Below, piece after piece: positions 50,955-61,598 of a stretch of 64,000 nt of DNA; position 1 is the stretch's first letter; each line of letters starts with the position of its first letter. Made by a program: the position numbers and the translations under genes. Below the pieces are notes generated by a model. That model saw only the letters and a program-made list of their open reading frames with translations, made no database searches and had not been told where the DNA came from. Origin of the DNA: Phycomyces nitens (lineage: Eukaryota > Mucoromycota > Mucoromycetes > Mucorales > Phycomycetaceae); NCBI GenBank assembly GCA_022702545.1, contig JAHRBC010000004.1:3658001-3722000 (forward strand). Reading direction: 5' to 3'.

Positions 50955-51975
50955 TTAGAGAGAACTGTTACTACTGCTAGTACTAGTAGTTTGAGGGACC
51001 ATTGATCCCAGCAGTGAAACAACCTGCTCGCTGCTCTCCACACACCATCCCGCCAAAGTCTCTCTGTTCGGGGGCCCGACCAGGACACAGAAAGCGTGCT
51101 TGTCGTCGCACAGTGCACGAAACATGTCTTCGTCTGTCTGGTCATCTCCAGCACACAGAATGAAGTCGGCTGGTTCTTGGGTCTGGATCCTCTTGACAAC
51201 CTCTCCCTTATTGACCAAGAGAGACCGTACCTCCAGATTCATCTTACCAACCAGGATATCCACTCCTCTGATCTTTTTTAATTCTTCATGGCACCGCTTG
51301 GACTGGCGATAACTATTGGCTGCTTAATATAATGTGTTGATGGGTCCCGCTTTACTTACGCTTCATCTTGATCCAGCGCATTACGATAATGCCACGTGAT
51401 CGAGGATTTCTTCTGCTCAATAACTGTCCCAGGAGTCTGTCCAGTATACTTTTCGAATATCTTTAAGCACGTGCTTTTCCAGCTCATGTCTGCATCTTGG
51501 AGCATATCGATCCATTCATGGGTACCTGCCAATTTCATGAATGAGCCATGTTCGGCACTTAGGCCGAGCCGTTCAATATGGCCCAGGTGGGTCTGCAAGA
51601 ATTCCTGGTCACGGCCAGAAATAATCCAAACTGTATTAGAAGGATCTCTGCAGAGTGCTGCCAGGTAGCGCAAGAGGTTCTGGGTTGGCAGCGCATCGGC
51701 AGGGTTCTTGACGATTGGCGTGAGTGTGCCCTGAATTGAAGGTGTTAGAGACCATTGGATATTATGGAGGCTATCATGTGGAGGCTTACATCGTAGTCAA
51801 ACATCAATAGCCGCTTGTTGGCAGCCTTGTACTCTCTACTGAGGCTATCGGTATTAAGCAGGCGTGTGTCGTGTCTGGCCAATTCTGCTGGTTTATGGGG
51901 CTTTTGGTGTAAATGAGAGAGTGGCTCAACAGTAGTTGGTACTGTGGACATTTTTGAGACTGCTGAAAAAGACAT
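50955..51975 (-). CDS. Trehalose-6-phosphate phosphatase (single-domain HAD enzyme)
   Basis: Three exons (51975-51790, 51730-51360, 51312-50955) total 915 nt, 304 aa. Removes phosphate from trehalose 6-phosphate to yield trehalose. HAD motif I is LLMFDYD|GTLTP, split by intron 1; then VWIISGRDQEFLQTHLG, GLSAEHGSFMK, SSITWHYRNALDQ, MNLEVRS, NKGEVVKRI, and HAD motif IV GDDQTDEDMFRAL. Unlike yeast Tps2 there is no N-terminal synthase-like domain, so this is a stand-alone phosphatase. The second intron acceptor was placed at CAATAG (exon from 51312), because the earlier AG gives an immediate stop. Start at MSFSAVSK (51975); an in-frame ATG at 51951 is equally possible. Convergent with the chitinase gene. 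Confidence 0.93.
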
Positions 51976-52790
51976 GTTTGTGGTAGAAGAAGAAGACAAG
52001 AGAAAGCTCAACAAGCAATATAAATCCAAGCTTGAAAAAGAAAAAAAAGGCGATCGGAGTAAAGATAAGAATCGGGCTGAGAGACGGAATGTAGATGAGA
52101 AAGAGTTTTTTTTTTGTATTTGCCAATCATGACGTCTCTCGAATTGCAAAAAAAAGAAAAAGAAAAAAAAAGTTCCTTTTGGCTGTAACCATTAAAGAAG
52201 TATGTTTATTTGGTACGAGATCCAAACAGACAAACAGACAAACAAACAGATAAACAAACAAATGCGACCAACGATCAAGACACTGCACAGGATGCACAAT
52301 TGTTCAAACGCAAATATGCCGGCTTTGGAATCAAATTCCATTTTAAGAACCTTGACATTGTTTTTGTAGTTGGCTACAAGCATAAAAAATACTTCTTTAG
52401 GTTTATACAGATTTTTAATTGATACAACTGATTGTCCACTGGGATTCATTGAAATAATGCTATTTACACCCACGTTCTGCAAATACTCTCTATTAGGCTT
52501 ATCTGCTTGGATCATATTGAAAGCTATACAGATCCCTTCATCTCTTTTGACCCGTTACTCCGGGATTGCTTACCAACAATTACTTGCTCTTGTGAAACTA
52601 TTCCGTCTCTCCTTTTACCATGCATACCAGCCAACCATACGGAAGATGAACCTATAGCTATACCCATTCTTGAAGCCTCCAGTCAATTGCCTTCAAAAAA
52701 AAACACCAAGGGCTTGAACCTCGGCATGAATAAAAACAAAATTAGCGAAACTTAACCAGCTCAATAAATAGTACCCAAATTCTTTTGCAG
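51976..52790. other. Upstream region of TPP gene with unresolved ORFs
   Basis: About 800 bases. A CAAACAGA-type microsatellite lies at 52223-52262. ORFs overlap on both strands: 52192-52515 (-) and 52370-52657, 52507-52755 (+). The minus strand also has a plausible short exon starting MGIAIGSSSVWLAGMHGKRR with a GTAAGC donor near 52570. None could be joined into a convincing gene, so no CDS is called. Confidence 0.35.
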
Positions 52791-55700
52791 ATCTACAGAC
52801 TATTCTGGATTTTCCCTACTCTGGGACACTTGCCCTTGCCCATGTATTTCCTGTAAAACAAGGTCTGCTTTATATATATAGATATTAATAGTTTAATCGA
52901 TCAAAACTTGAAAATCTGATTTTATTTGTTACCATGGCAATAAATTAAAAGAAAGAAATTACCATTTATGACCAAGCTTTTTAATCGACAACCATCAACA
53001 GTCCCACACCACAAATCTCCCAATCTTTGTCACATTATTGTGCCTTTGCCAAATCTACCCAAAATAAACAATTCATCTCCACAGCATATCCTGACCTTGG
53101 GCCTTAAAAAAGTAATAAACTCCGTCTGACTCCCAAGACTATTTTTTTTTTAATTTTTTATGTTTTATTCCTCTTCCTCTTTCTGAAATTAAATAATTTA
53201 AACACCTCTGGTGTTATGGGCATCTGGATTTAAATCAAAAGCCTAAAGATGTCCAATAAAAAGATCTACTTTCTAATATTACATAGTCCGACACATGAAC
53301 CACAGTGCATGCATTCATGATATGTCTCATGAAACTATGCGTAGAATGGCAAAGTCAAAACCAAAAAAAAAAAAAACAAGCAATGTATTGCATAGAATAA
53401 TACTCGGTATCTAGTAGACTGGAATCTTGGCCTTTAGATTTTTTTCTAAATTTAATTACGGATGGGAAGCTTTAGTATGTTGCTATTCAAGGACACAAGA
53501 GCATTGGACTGTGTCAGATTAATGCTTTTACCATCTATTTATTATCCCGATTCTACCACTGAAAGGTAGACTTTTTATATTTACTAGAAAAGAGAGCAGG
53601 AATACCATTGTCCTGGTTACCAAAATATATACTTTACCGAAAGAGTCTCATACAGCGAGTAGGCGAAAATAAACCAAAAAGTTTTATTTAATATATGGAA
53701 TACACCCATCAAAGGTTATTAACATCAACTGAAAGAGTGCAATTAATATCATTTTTTTTTTTCAAAAGACATGTCTATAAATCAGCAAAGTTACATTGAA
53801 ACGAGCGAGTGATATAATGTTGGAATGATATATGACCAGTCTTTCTGCGAATCTAAAATGTTATGGTGAGGTGGACTGTTAAAAATGAAAAGGCAAATAG
53901 TTTTTCTGGCAAGTCTACCATACATGCTACTAAAGATTTAGAAAGCGGGTCTCTTAAAAGTAGAGGGCCTCTTTTCAAAAAAGCTCAAGAGACGATGAGT
54001 TGAAACAAAAATAAAATGTCATGTCGGTCCAAACTTCCTTTAAAGTTTTCTTCTTTTTTCTGAAAAATACTAGACCAGGATTCTTTTCCAGATGATAATA
54101 TTAAAGATTATTATGAATACAAGCATTATCGATTGATTTACCAATATTTTGTTTATCAAGTTTAATCAAGTATGCCTTGGTTGTATTGAAACAAAAATTG
54201 TCTTGATGGTTTTCTTTAGTTTATTACATTATATTCAACAAGTATCTACAGAAAGTTTACGAATTTTCTAGCCTGCCTCCGTATTACAGAGTTGAAAAGA
54301 GTTTCCTGTTTTCGACAGACTGAAAACCATTGCATCCGAGAGCGTTACATTATTCAAGACAACTATTGGTTTTGCATACGAAACAACCCATGCCATACAA
54401 ACTCAACTTCCGACTGGAATTTCTTGCATAAGACGTGACAACAAATGTTTATAGATAAATCTTGTTAGTGTGCTTAATGAAACAGAGAGCAGCACCAAGT
54501 CAGTTAAAAATGGCTCTGGTTTCTTGATAGCACTCTTCCATACCCCATTACAAATAAAGAAGAAAAGTATTTTCAATCAGGACTTTGTCACTGAGCAACA
54601 CTCTTTTTAATCCTTGTAATTGAATATAGCAGTGGTTGGATAAAATGACATTCATCATCACGGTTCTTTAACAGATATATTGTTCTGATAAAGAAAATAA
54701 AGTTGAATGAATTGTAGTTTCAGAGTATGTACCGTGCAAAGAAGCATAAATACTTCTTAAAGAACATGGAATAGAAACAGAAACGCCATTATATATACTT
54801 GGAAAAGCAATAACTGAGCAAGACTAACCTTGTACAAACCTCCCGTTATTTATTCATATATACACACATCTTTATGCTACATTATTCTATGCTTAACCTA
54901 CAAACAGTTTCAATTTCTAATACAACGATATTCCTGTAATACAAAACTCAATATAATAAAAGTATTTGTAGCTTAGAAATAGCAACTCATACAAAAAATA
55001 TAGTATGAAATACCTACAACATTCCTGTAAGTAGCTAACCTTTGAAATTCCAGAATATATCGTCTTTTGTATTATTGTCTGCTAAAAGTTTTGGAATGAA
55101 GTGTCAAGACACTGAACTATCGACATGAAAACTTTTGCGTTGGATATTTTGCGTACGTTTAGAAATCGACATCTTCAAAGAGCCAGTTAGAGCATTGACG
55201 TTAGAGCTAAACATGTATCAAACCTAAAAATAAATAAACATTGAATAAAAATTCATCATTATAATATCATACTGTTTACCAATTACGTATATTCTTGCGT
55301 TGAATTAATAGGATGTATTTAGTGGGTAGGAAAACTGGCAAAATAAAGACTTTGAATAAATAATCCAAAACATTTCCAGCAGTCGATTGCTAGTATTTAT
55401 AGTACAGCAATCATGTTCTGGTATGATCATTAGACTGTTAGGGGTGAGATAAGAATTCTTGCTTTTCAACTGATTCAAATGGAAAAAAAAAGTATTTCTT
55501 AATAGTACAGCGCGTTCTTATTGATTTTGATATGCATATGCATATGGTTTGTATGCCAAGGAAAAAGTGGGATATAGGTAGGCTGATTTTTTTTTAAAAA
55601 CAAACAAACAAGAAAAAAGCTTTATATTCTTGGGTGTAAATGTGTTGATAATAGAGTTTATTTAATAACTGCTTGGTAAAGGTATTATTGTGCACATATA

Positions 55701-56046
55701 TACTATAAAATGGTATCTTATACCAAAAAAAATAAATACATAAATGAATTTTACAATAGCAAGTAACAAAAATCACTATTAATTGCTACCATTAATCTCC
55801 TTGCTGAATGTATAGACTCTAGAGATCGGGATGTGTATCAATAGTATGATCCTTATACAAGCCAATTTTACCTCACAAAAGCCAGTAGAACAAACAATTC
55901 GCCTTTGACAATACGACTGCTACTATTTGTACATCTATCGTTCAGAGACACGGGCACTTCTTTTTCAAAAAATATTTATTGGTATGATCGGCACCTATCT
56001 AGTACAGTCTTTAAAAATTTGGAAAAGTGAGAGAGGGAGAGACTAG
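52791..56046. other. Gene-poor AT-rich stretch
   Basis: About 3.2 kb with almost no ORF above 60 codons on either strand, many T/A homopolymers (for example 53141-53152, 53752-53763) and no recognisable transposon motif or RNA gene. This differs sharply from the gene-dense left part and may be decayed mobile DNA. Confidence 0.6.
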
Positions 56047-56790
56047 TTAACCATTAATGGAATATGATGTTTGTTGAATGGCTTTTGAGGCGTCAGCCAC
56101 ACTTAGCCCTAGCAAGAAAGGGGTGCTGTTAAATATGAAAGTCCAATGTGCTTTCCAGATGGTACGAGCGGTTATAGACACAATGGCTATTCGGAGGGAG
56201 GGAGAGATGGACGGAGAAAGGTAAGTCTGGGTGAGTAGGGCAATGGAGTCTGATATGGAAAGGTTTGGGGCAAACCGATCGAGAACTGCCACCCAGATGA
56301 GTTGCTTTCTACAGCACAAGATGGCAAAATGTGGCAGTGTGTCTATGTCCTCAAGGCAGACTGGACAGACTGGGCAGGTGGGGTTTGGTAGGAAGGAGGT
56401 GGTGTGGTGAAAAACAAAAGCGGCGGTGGGGATCCGTTTCCACAGGATTTTCCACCAAAGTGTTCTGGTGTTGTGAGGTATGGACCATCGCCAGAACTGT
56501 TTCCATCTGAGGTCAGAAAGAGAGGGAGATAGAAGCAAGGGGAAGAAGTGCCGACGCAGTGAGCCAGTTCTAGCTTTGAAGAGAGGGCGCCCATTAATCT
56601 CTACCAGTGACATCAGTGAGAGAAATCCGTTCTCGGCCAGAGAAGAGTCTAGTGGGAGAGGTAGTAGGAGTGAGACAAACCAAGGTCAAAGGATAATCTT
56701 GGTCTCATCAAGGTGGCGAAAAAAGGAGAGAAGGGGGTTTCTGGCGTGTCTAACAGTTTTTGTCACAACTTCGTCTCAACAACCGCCGAG
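56047..56790 (-). mobile_element. Truncated LINE (non-LTR retrotransposon) remnant, C-terminal zinc-finger region
   Basis: The open frame 56613-56047 encodes a segment typical of the region after the reverse transcriptase in fungal LINEs: WKQFWRWSIPHNTRTLWWKI, then a zinc-knuckle-like CPVCPVCLEDIDTLPHF and IWKAHWTFIFNSTPFL near the end. Upstream on the same strand, related protein-like sequence continues in broken frames to about 56790 (KTVRHARNPLLSFFRHLDET, then a stop). No reverse transcriptase core is present, so it is a 5'-truncated, dead copy. An AATAAA follows the stop at about 55980 on this strand. Confidence 0.75.
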
Positions 56791-56879
56791 TTTTGTGGTT
56801 GTGCCATTATGATCTGAAGGTGCATTTATGCAAAGGATTTCAGAGATTTATATTTTATGAAAGGAAATATTGATTCCAA

Positions 56880-57270
56880 GAATACACCAGTACCTTTGAA
56901 AGAGCCTACCTCCCATCCTTGAAAGCTTTTAAGAAAAACCAAAGCTGGGGGCGCTTTAAGCTACAAGAGGATAATTCTAGATGCCATACAAGTGCTTTGT
57001 CGATAGCCTGAAAGAAAAAATAGTCTTCAGCTTATGGGTAACTTGCCAACCCAAAGTCCAGACTTGAACCCCATAGAGCATGTTTAGGCTTACCTTCAGC
57101 GCCAGGCATGATCAAGCAAATAAAAATTTATTAGTACCTATCGTTTGAAGCATTCAGTTGAACGAGAGTAGAATGAAATACAAAAAGAGTATTTGGAGAG
57201 TTTAATCGCAAGTATGCCAAGAAGATGTCAAGCTGGCATTGATGCCAATGGTAATATTATCCAGTATTAA
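56880..57270 (+). mobile_element. Degenerate Tc1/mariner transposase fragment
   Basis: A C-terminal piece of a DDE transposase. The first frame has the second catalytic Asp context, LQEDNSRCHTSA (about 56970-57005). It then shifts frame near 57010-57020 to the SPDLNPIEHV block (57058-57084), which carries the usual post-catalytic motif, and runs on to PRRCQAGIDANG and QY before the stop at 57268. Two internal stops lie just after SPDLNPIEHV. The N-terminal DNA-binding part is missing and no terminal inverted repeats were identified. Inactive relic. Confidence 0.85.
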
Positions 57271-57932
57271 AAAGAGATTTTTGTTAAGAGTTATAAAAGT
57301 AAAATGTTCAATAAGTATTCTGTAGTAATATGGGCTTTTTAAATAGTATCTTTAATATGCATTTTCAGATATGAGAACTATACACCTTTTCAAAAATATG
57401 GGGGAGCTGAAGGTTGACGTGTTGCTTTCTTATGCTCACTGTAAAAGTTTCCAACCCAAAATTAACCCAAGTAAATGATTTACGTGCAGACTCATACCAC
57501 CACAGACTATAATTGATTTAGAATTTACAAAATATAGTCCACAACACATTCACTTTTTTACATCACTTTATTCATTCAAATCACAGCGTGTATTAATAAA
57601 ACAACAGCAAAGTTATTATGAAACAGAAAGAGTTGATCTTGTGAATAAAGACTTGTACTTTATTACGTCTTTGATAACAAGTTTTATTTCTTCATACCAC
57701 CACACAAATTCAAAACAGAATAAAAATGGTAGATATGTATCCATTCCGTTCGCACACACTACAGACTATCATTAATATCAAGAAAGTTTGTCATCTTCGA
57801 ACTAAATACTCATTTCAATAACCAAAGTAGCTCTTAAAACTTACAAGACCTTTCTAGGGTACTAAAACTACCTTTTCAAAAAAAAATGCGAATTTATGAA
57901 CTATCATTGATTTTCAACTGCAAGCTAATGAG
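57271..57932. other. AT-rich flank of the mariner relic, no gene
   Basis: About 660 bases. CCTTTTCAAAAA occurs twice in direct orientation (57387-57398 and about 57870-57881), and CATACCACCACA occurs twice (near 57496 and 57694). These might be remnants of repeated elements; no coding sequence seen. Confidence 0.4.
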
Positions 57933-58697
57933 ATGAAATGGACTAAAATCAGAATAAACGGTAGGTATTTTATTCTAATCTTTACAATTCCTGGTCATTT
58001 CACCATAGTGTACTATATAACAATATATGTTACGGAGGGTCTCTCTTGGTTTCAAGGCAAAAAGCTTCTACTCACAGGAATAACCACGAGAAGGTGGAGA
58101 CCATATATTCCCCCCCCCCCCCCCCCCCCCAGACCTCAAAATTGTAACTCTACCGAGTTCTCGCCAAAATACAGCATCGCAGCAGCTTTGTCTTCGGGCT
58201 ATATCACTGCTCGGTCTTCCAGCACTGTCAAGGGTCGGTCTTCAGCTATCCTCAATGTCAGTCCTTTAGCGCAGTTCAATGTAACTCTTCTTTCTTTGTT
58301 CAATCCAGGACTTCTGCGTCATTCAGTCCAAAGTCTTTTTGCCTTGCTTAATCCTTGCTTGCTTTCTTTGCCCAATTTCAATTTCTTTGTTCATTCGGTA
58401 CTTGTCTTTTTACTTTGTTCATGTTCATTGTCAAATTTTAACGAATTCCGTACATTCAATTTTTATAAATGGTCAATAATTTGGAAACCAAGCTTCACAC
58501 GCGCCCTAGAGGAAAGAACATCAACTCATATGCTTGCAACTCACCTTAAGACTATCTGGCCTACAGGTATAGTGTATGTCTTCCCTGATTCTTACCACAT
58601 AGAAACATATGACTTTGTATATTTTCTTCTCAAGGGCCCGTTTTATAGGACTATTCCAGAAGATGAAAATATACTAAAGTCATATGCTTCTATATAG
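57933..58697 (+). other. Long ORF spanning a poly-C run, coding doubtful
   Basis: A 254-codon ORF with many Phe, Leu, Ser and Asn and no domain. It crosses a 21-nt poly-C run (58110-58130) that would encode PPPPPP, so frame continuity depends on the exact run length. The region after it consists of loosely repeated strings such as GGTCTTC and GTTCAATC. Treated as unsupported. Confidence 0.25.
58110..58130 (+). repeat. 21-nt poly-C run
   Basis: Uninterrupted C homopolymer, the mirror of the 20-G run at 15097-15116. Hypermutable and prone to sequencing error. Confidence 0.9.
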
Positions 58698-58950
58698 GGA
58701 TCAGCAAAAGAGATACCTGATGCCTGTAGACCAGATAGCCAAAAGGGGAGTTGCAAGCATATAAGGTGATGTTAATTCCTAGAGGACTCCTGTGGGCCAT
58801 CGTCTTTCATTATATCATCTTTAACGTTTTGGACATCTAGAGAAAGATAATACATATATCAGTACATGTTCTTCATCATAAATCCCAAGAGATCAATAGG
58901 TACTTACAGTTCAAATTGTATAAAGGATGCTACCACCACTTTAACCACCG

Positions 58951-59002
58951 AAGGCGTCCTTCGAGAGATCTTCCTTCTTGCGGAGGGCGCCTTTTTTTTT
59001 TT
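58951..59002 (+). other. 13-bp hairpin followed by an 11-T run
   Basis: 58951-58963 (AAGGCGTCCTTCG) pairs with 58981-58993 (CGGAGGGCGCCTT), with two G-U pairs and a 17-nt loop. The 3' arm runs directly into T11 (58992-59002). This is the shape of a Pol III 3' end or of a bacterial-type terminator. A weak B-box-like GTTCAAAT lies at about 58909. No known RNA was recognised. Confidence 0.55.
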
Positions 59003-59104
59003 AGCACTCCTCCTTTTTTTTTGATAGCTTGAAATTTACATTGCAATTCTTCTTTGAATTAAACTCATAATCGGATTTGTAGGGAACGGCATTGATCTTG
59101 TCAT

Positions 59105-59356
59105 CAAACTCGGGAAGTAAACTTGGAATCAAACTTGGAAATCCAACTTGGTACTGAACTCGACTTCGAACTTGGCATTGAACTCAGAAATCCAACTCGA
59201 CATTGGACTTTGCTTACAGACCAGACACTGAACTGTGCTTTGCAATACACTAATATTGCTATATACCTTGCCTTGAGCCATACATTGGACTTTACAGCAA
59301 ACATAGCATTGGACTTTGCATTAAACTTTGCATTGGACTTGGTTTTGAGCTTGGCA
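59105..59356 (+). repeat. Degenerate short-period repeat array
   Basis: About 250 bases of imperfect repeats of AACTTGGA/AACTCGA, then CATTGGACTTTGC-like units. The ORFs on both strands (for example 59104-59382, -, with NAKFNAKSNA) reflect the repeat and are not called as genes. Confidence 0.7.
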
Positions 59357-59616
59357 GATATACAATTGGTTGGATCAGTCACCTGTAATCATATTGATGG
59401 TGAGCATTCATACTTTTTCGAGCCAGTGTTTTGACTTTACCTTGACTGTGGGGCTCTGTCCAGGATTTGGATTTCATCTTTTGGAATCGGCTTTGGAGTG
59501 GATCTATGCCCATCCTTGATTTCAGTCCTATATAATAATTTTGACAGCGAGTATTTATGGTTAGTTAGAGCCATCGTTTTGACTTTACCTTGACTGTGGG
59601 ACTCTGACCATGGATG

Positions 59617-59808
59617 CTAGGATTTGCCAGCCGTATTTTTCGGATATACGTGATCAGGAGAACCAGAACAACCAGGAGGGCCAAGAGGACCAGGAAGACC
59701 AACAGTAACACCAACAGAAATTATTGGGTTACCAGCAGGGGGAAGAGAGACCATCAACAGAAGCCATGTGCCACTTGAGCGATGTGTCCACCACAATGGG
59801 CTGGACAA
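59617..59808 (-). other. Short ORF with collagen-like G-X-Y triplets
   Basis: The minus-strand frame contains GVTVGLPGPLGPPGCSGSP, a few collagen-like triplets, encoded by CCA/CCT/GGA repeats. Too short, with no start context or splice partners, so only noted. Confidence 0.25.
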
Positions 59809-59889
59809 TTAACAGCAGACGGATTACCAGACTTGGTTGAACCAAGGCCCTATACAGGCACAAAGGCACTGCAAGTCTTTGGGCGAGAG

Positions 59890-59945
59890 AAGTACGACTA
59901 GCGTACTCAACGGTCTGCCGTTAGCAAGAACCGTTCTTCACTCTC
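59890..59945 (+). repeat. Cluster of short inverted repeats
   Basis: AGTACG..CGTACT and, directly after, AACGG..CCGTT..AACCGTT form two adjacent small hairpins, bounded by GAAG and CTTC. Could be the end of a mobile element or chance. Confidence 0.35.
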
Positions 59946-60257
59946 ACTGGCATCCTCTAAATAGTGTCCTTTTGTAGTACATAGGCCGGGATAAGGAAAT
60001 TAAAAACCACTGATGTAGTTAGTATCCATCATAGCATAAAATACAAATTGCACAAATACTTATTTTATAAACTCTGGTTGATCCTGTCCTAATCGTATCA
60101 ATTCGAGGACTACCATTTAGTGCTGTATCGCTGCTTGGGTTCACACTGTTCTGTTGGAGGTTCCCTCATAGGCTGCTGGTAACCTGTAAATATTCTGTCA
60201 GTGGCACAAGATGGTCTTCATATGAATCTGGTCCTCCTTAATTCCTGGCGTCCTGTT

Positions 60258-60629
60258 CTATGATCGTTCCAATTTATTCTGTCGAGACTCTTGTTGTGCT
60301 TTGACCCAACCCAGCGAGATGGCGAGACTCTGGGCTGGGTCTTCTGGATCTTGGTTTGGATTGGATATCGTTGTACGTGAATACTTGGATTCTTGAAATA
60401 TCGATGACTGGGTGTTTTTTACTTGGTCTGAAAGTGCACGGTTCTTTTTGGTTTTTGCTGAATCATACAGATTGATTTGCTTGACATGTTTGGGACGGTC
60501 TGTGTCTGGGATCAGTATGATGTTGGCAAGTTTTTCGACTGATCCCATCCGAGCACGCTTGGATTCGATGACTTGCTTAGCTTGATTTCTTGAAGATGTG
60601 TCTGATGGGATACTTGCTTCCAAATCCAA
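60258..60629 (-). CDS. Unsupported hydrophilic ORF, possible terminal exon
   Basis: Open frame of 123 codons with protein-like composition (QVIESKRARMGSVEKLANII, LIPDTDRPKHVKQINLYDSA, SLAISLGWVKAQQESRQNKL). It has no ATG at its start; a stop lies 36 nt upstream, so if real it is a last exon or a relic. No family recognised. It could belong to a decayed transposon, given the neighbours. Confidence 0.3.
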   Translation of the reverse strand: MDLEASIPSDTSSRNQAKQVIESKRARMGSVEKLANIILIPDTDRPKHVKQINLYDSAKTKKNRALSDQVKNTQSSIFQESKYSRTTISNPNQDPEDPAQSLAISLGWVKAQQESRQNKLERS

Positions 60630-60829
60630 GCCCTCAGTTAACCAAGCAGTTTACTCAGTCGCCCAAGAGCCAAGGCCTAGAAGACCCAACTCAGAACCCA
60701 AGAAAATGGGAACCAAATAGCTAATGGCCTGTACCAAAGAAAGAAACCGTAGTCCCAAGAGCCTGACTAGAACTTGGGAAGGAAACTCGTCAAAGAACCA
60801 CCAACAAAAGTAACTAGAATAAATTGAGA

Positions 60830-61461
60830 TTAGTATACGGCCAAATATTCATAAGTCAAAAACCATAAAGAACAAATCCTTACCTTTGAGAGAACCGGAT
60901 CATCACTACCACAACTTTCGAATATATACTGATGGCAACTATTGGCAAGTGTGAGGGACCACAACTCAGCCATCACTTCAGCATACATCGATGTAGACAA
61001 CTCCACGTCTACCTCCTCTCTACTATCTAAGAGGTCTATGGATTCAAAGCTATGCAAGCATGCAGACTTTTGATTGATATCAATTCTTTTGTCTTTTTGA
61101 ATCGTCAATATCCAAGACATTAGACTCAGAACCAAACAAGCAGGCGGCACATGGTGTCGGCCTAAAAAGAGACCGATGAACCAAACCTTTGATTCTGAGA
61201 GCAATTGGAACCAAACGTAAAGAGGCATCCTCTATGATGATACTTGAAATCATTCGGAGGGTAACCGCTGTCCTGCAGTAGTTCTTCCGCGGCAGTTGCG
61301 TTGGAGTCTCCACTGAGGATGGAGCGACCACGCTGTAGTCCCAGGAACCACAAAAGACTCGGATGTACTTTGGGGCAGAGATTAGACTCTGTACAATCCG
61401 GGGATCTTTGACACATTAGATCATGTAGTCTTTTCATCCATTTTAGCTTGCTGTAGGACAC
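60830..61461 (-). pseudogene. Broken coding remnant, family uncertain
   Basis: Three overlapping minus-strand frames share protein-like pieces: LKWMKRLHDLMCQRSPDC and GRSILSGDSNATAAEELLQD (61461-61162 frame), CAACLFGSESNVLDI (61331-61080 frame), and EVMAELWSLTLANSCHQYIF (61228-60830 frame). The last piece is loosely like the end of LINE polyproteins (compare IWKAHWTFIF in the LINE relic at 56.1 kb). It looks like a frame-broken relic rather than a spliced gene, because no consensus introns link the frames. Low certainty. Confidence 0.3.
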
Positions 61462-61598
61462 AAGCTATGTCCCGGTTGGTAGTGTGTTTCTTCCCAGGCT
61501 AGGAAGAGCAACCATCACCACGGTCAGAAAACACACGCTACTGGCAATTGTAGATCCTTCGGGACAACAGGAATCTACAATTGCACGGAGCAATCGTC

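Noticed and set aside
52223..52262. CAAACAGA/CAAACAAA direct repeats considered as a CRISPR-like or regulatory array
   Set aside because: Contiguous short-period microsatellite with no spacers, in a eukaryotic context.
52570..52760. Hsp70-like N-terminus on the minus strand (IVGKQSR resemblance)
   Set aside because: No ATPase motifs follow; the resemblance is limited to a few residues.
57933..58697. 254-codon ORF as a possible orphan gene
   Set aside because: It crosses a C21 run, lacks motifs and splice signals, and has repeat-derived composition.
60074..60086. CTGGTTGATCCTG, identical to a conserved piece of the 18S rRNA 5' end
   Set aside because: Only 13 nt match; the flanks (TCCTAATCG) diverge at once from 18S rRNA, so no rRNA gene is present.
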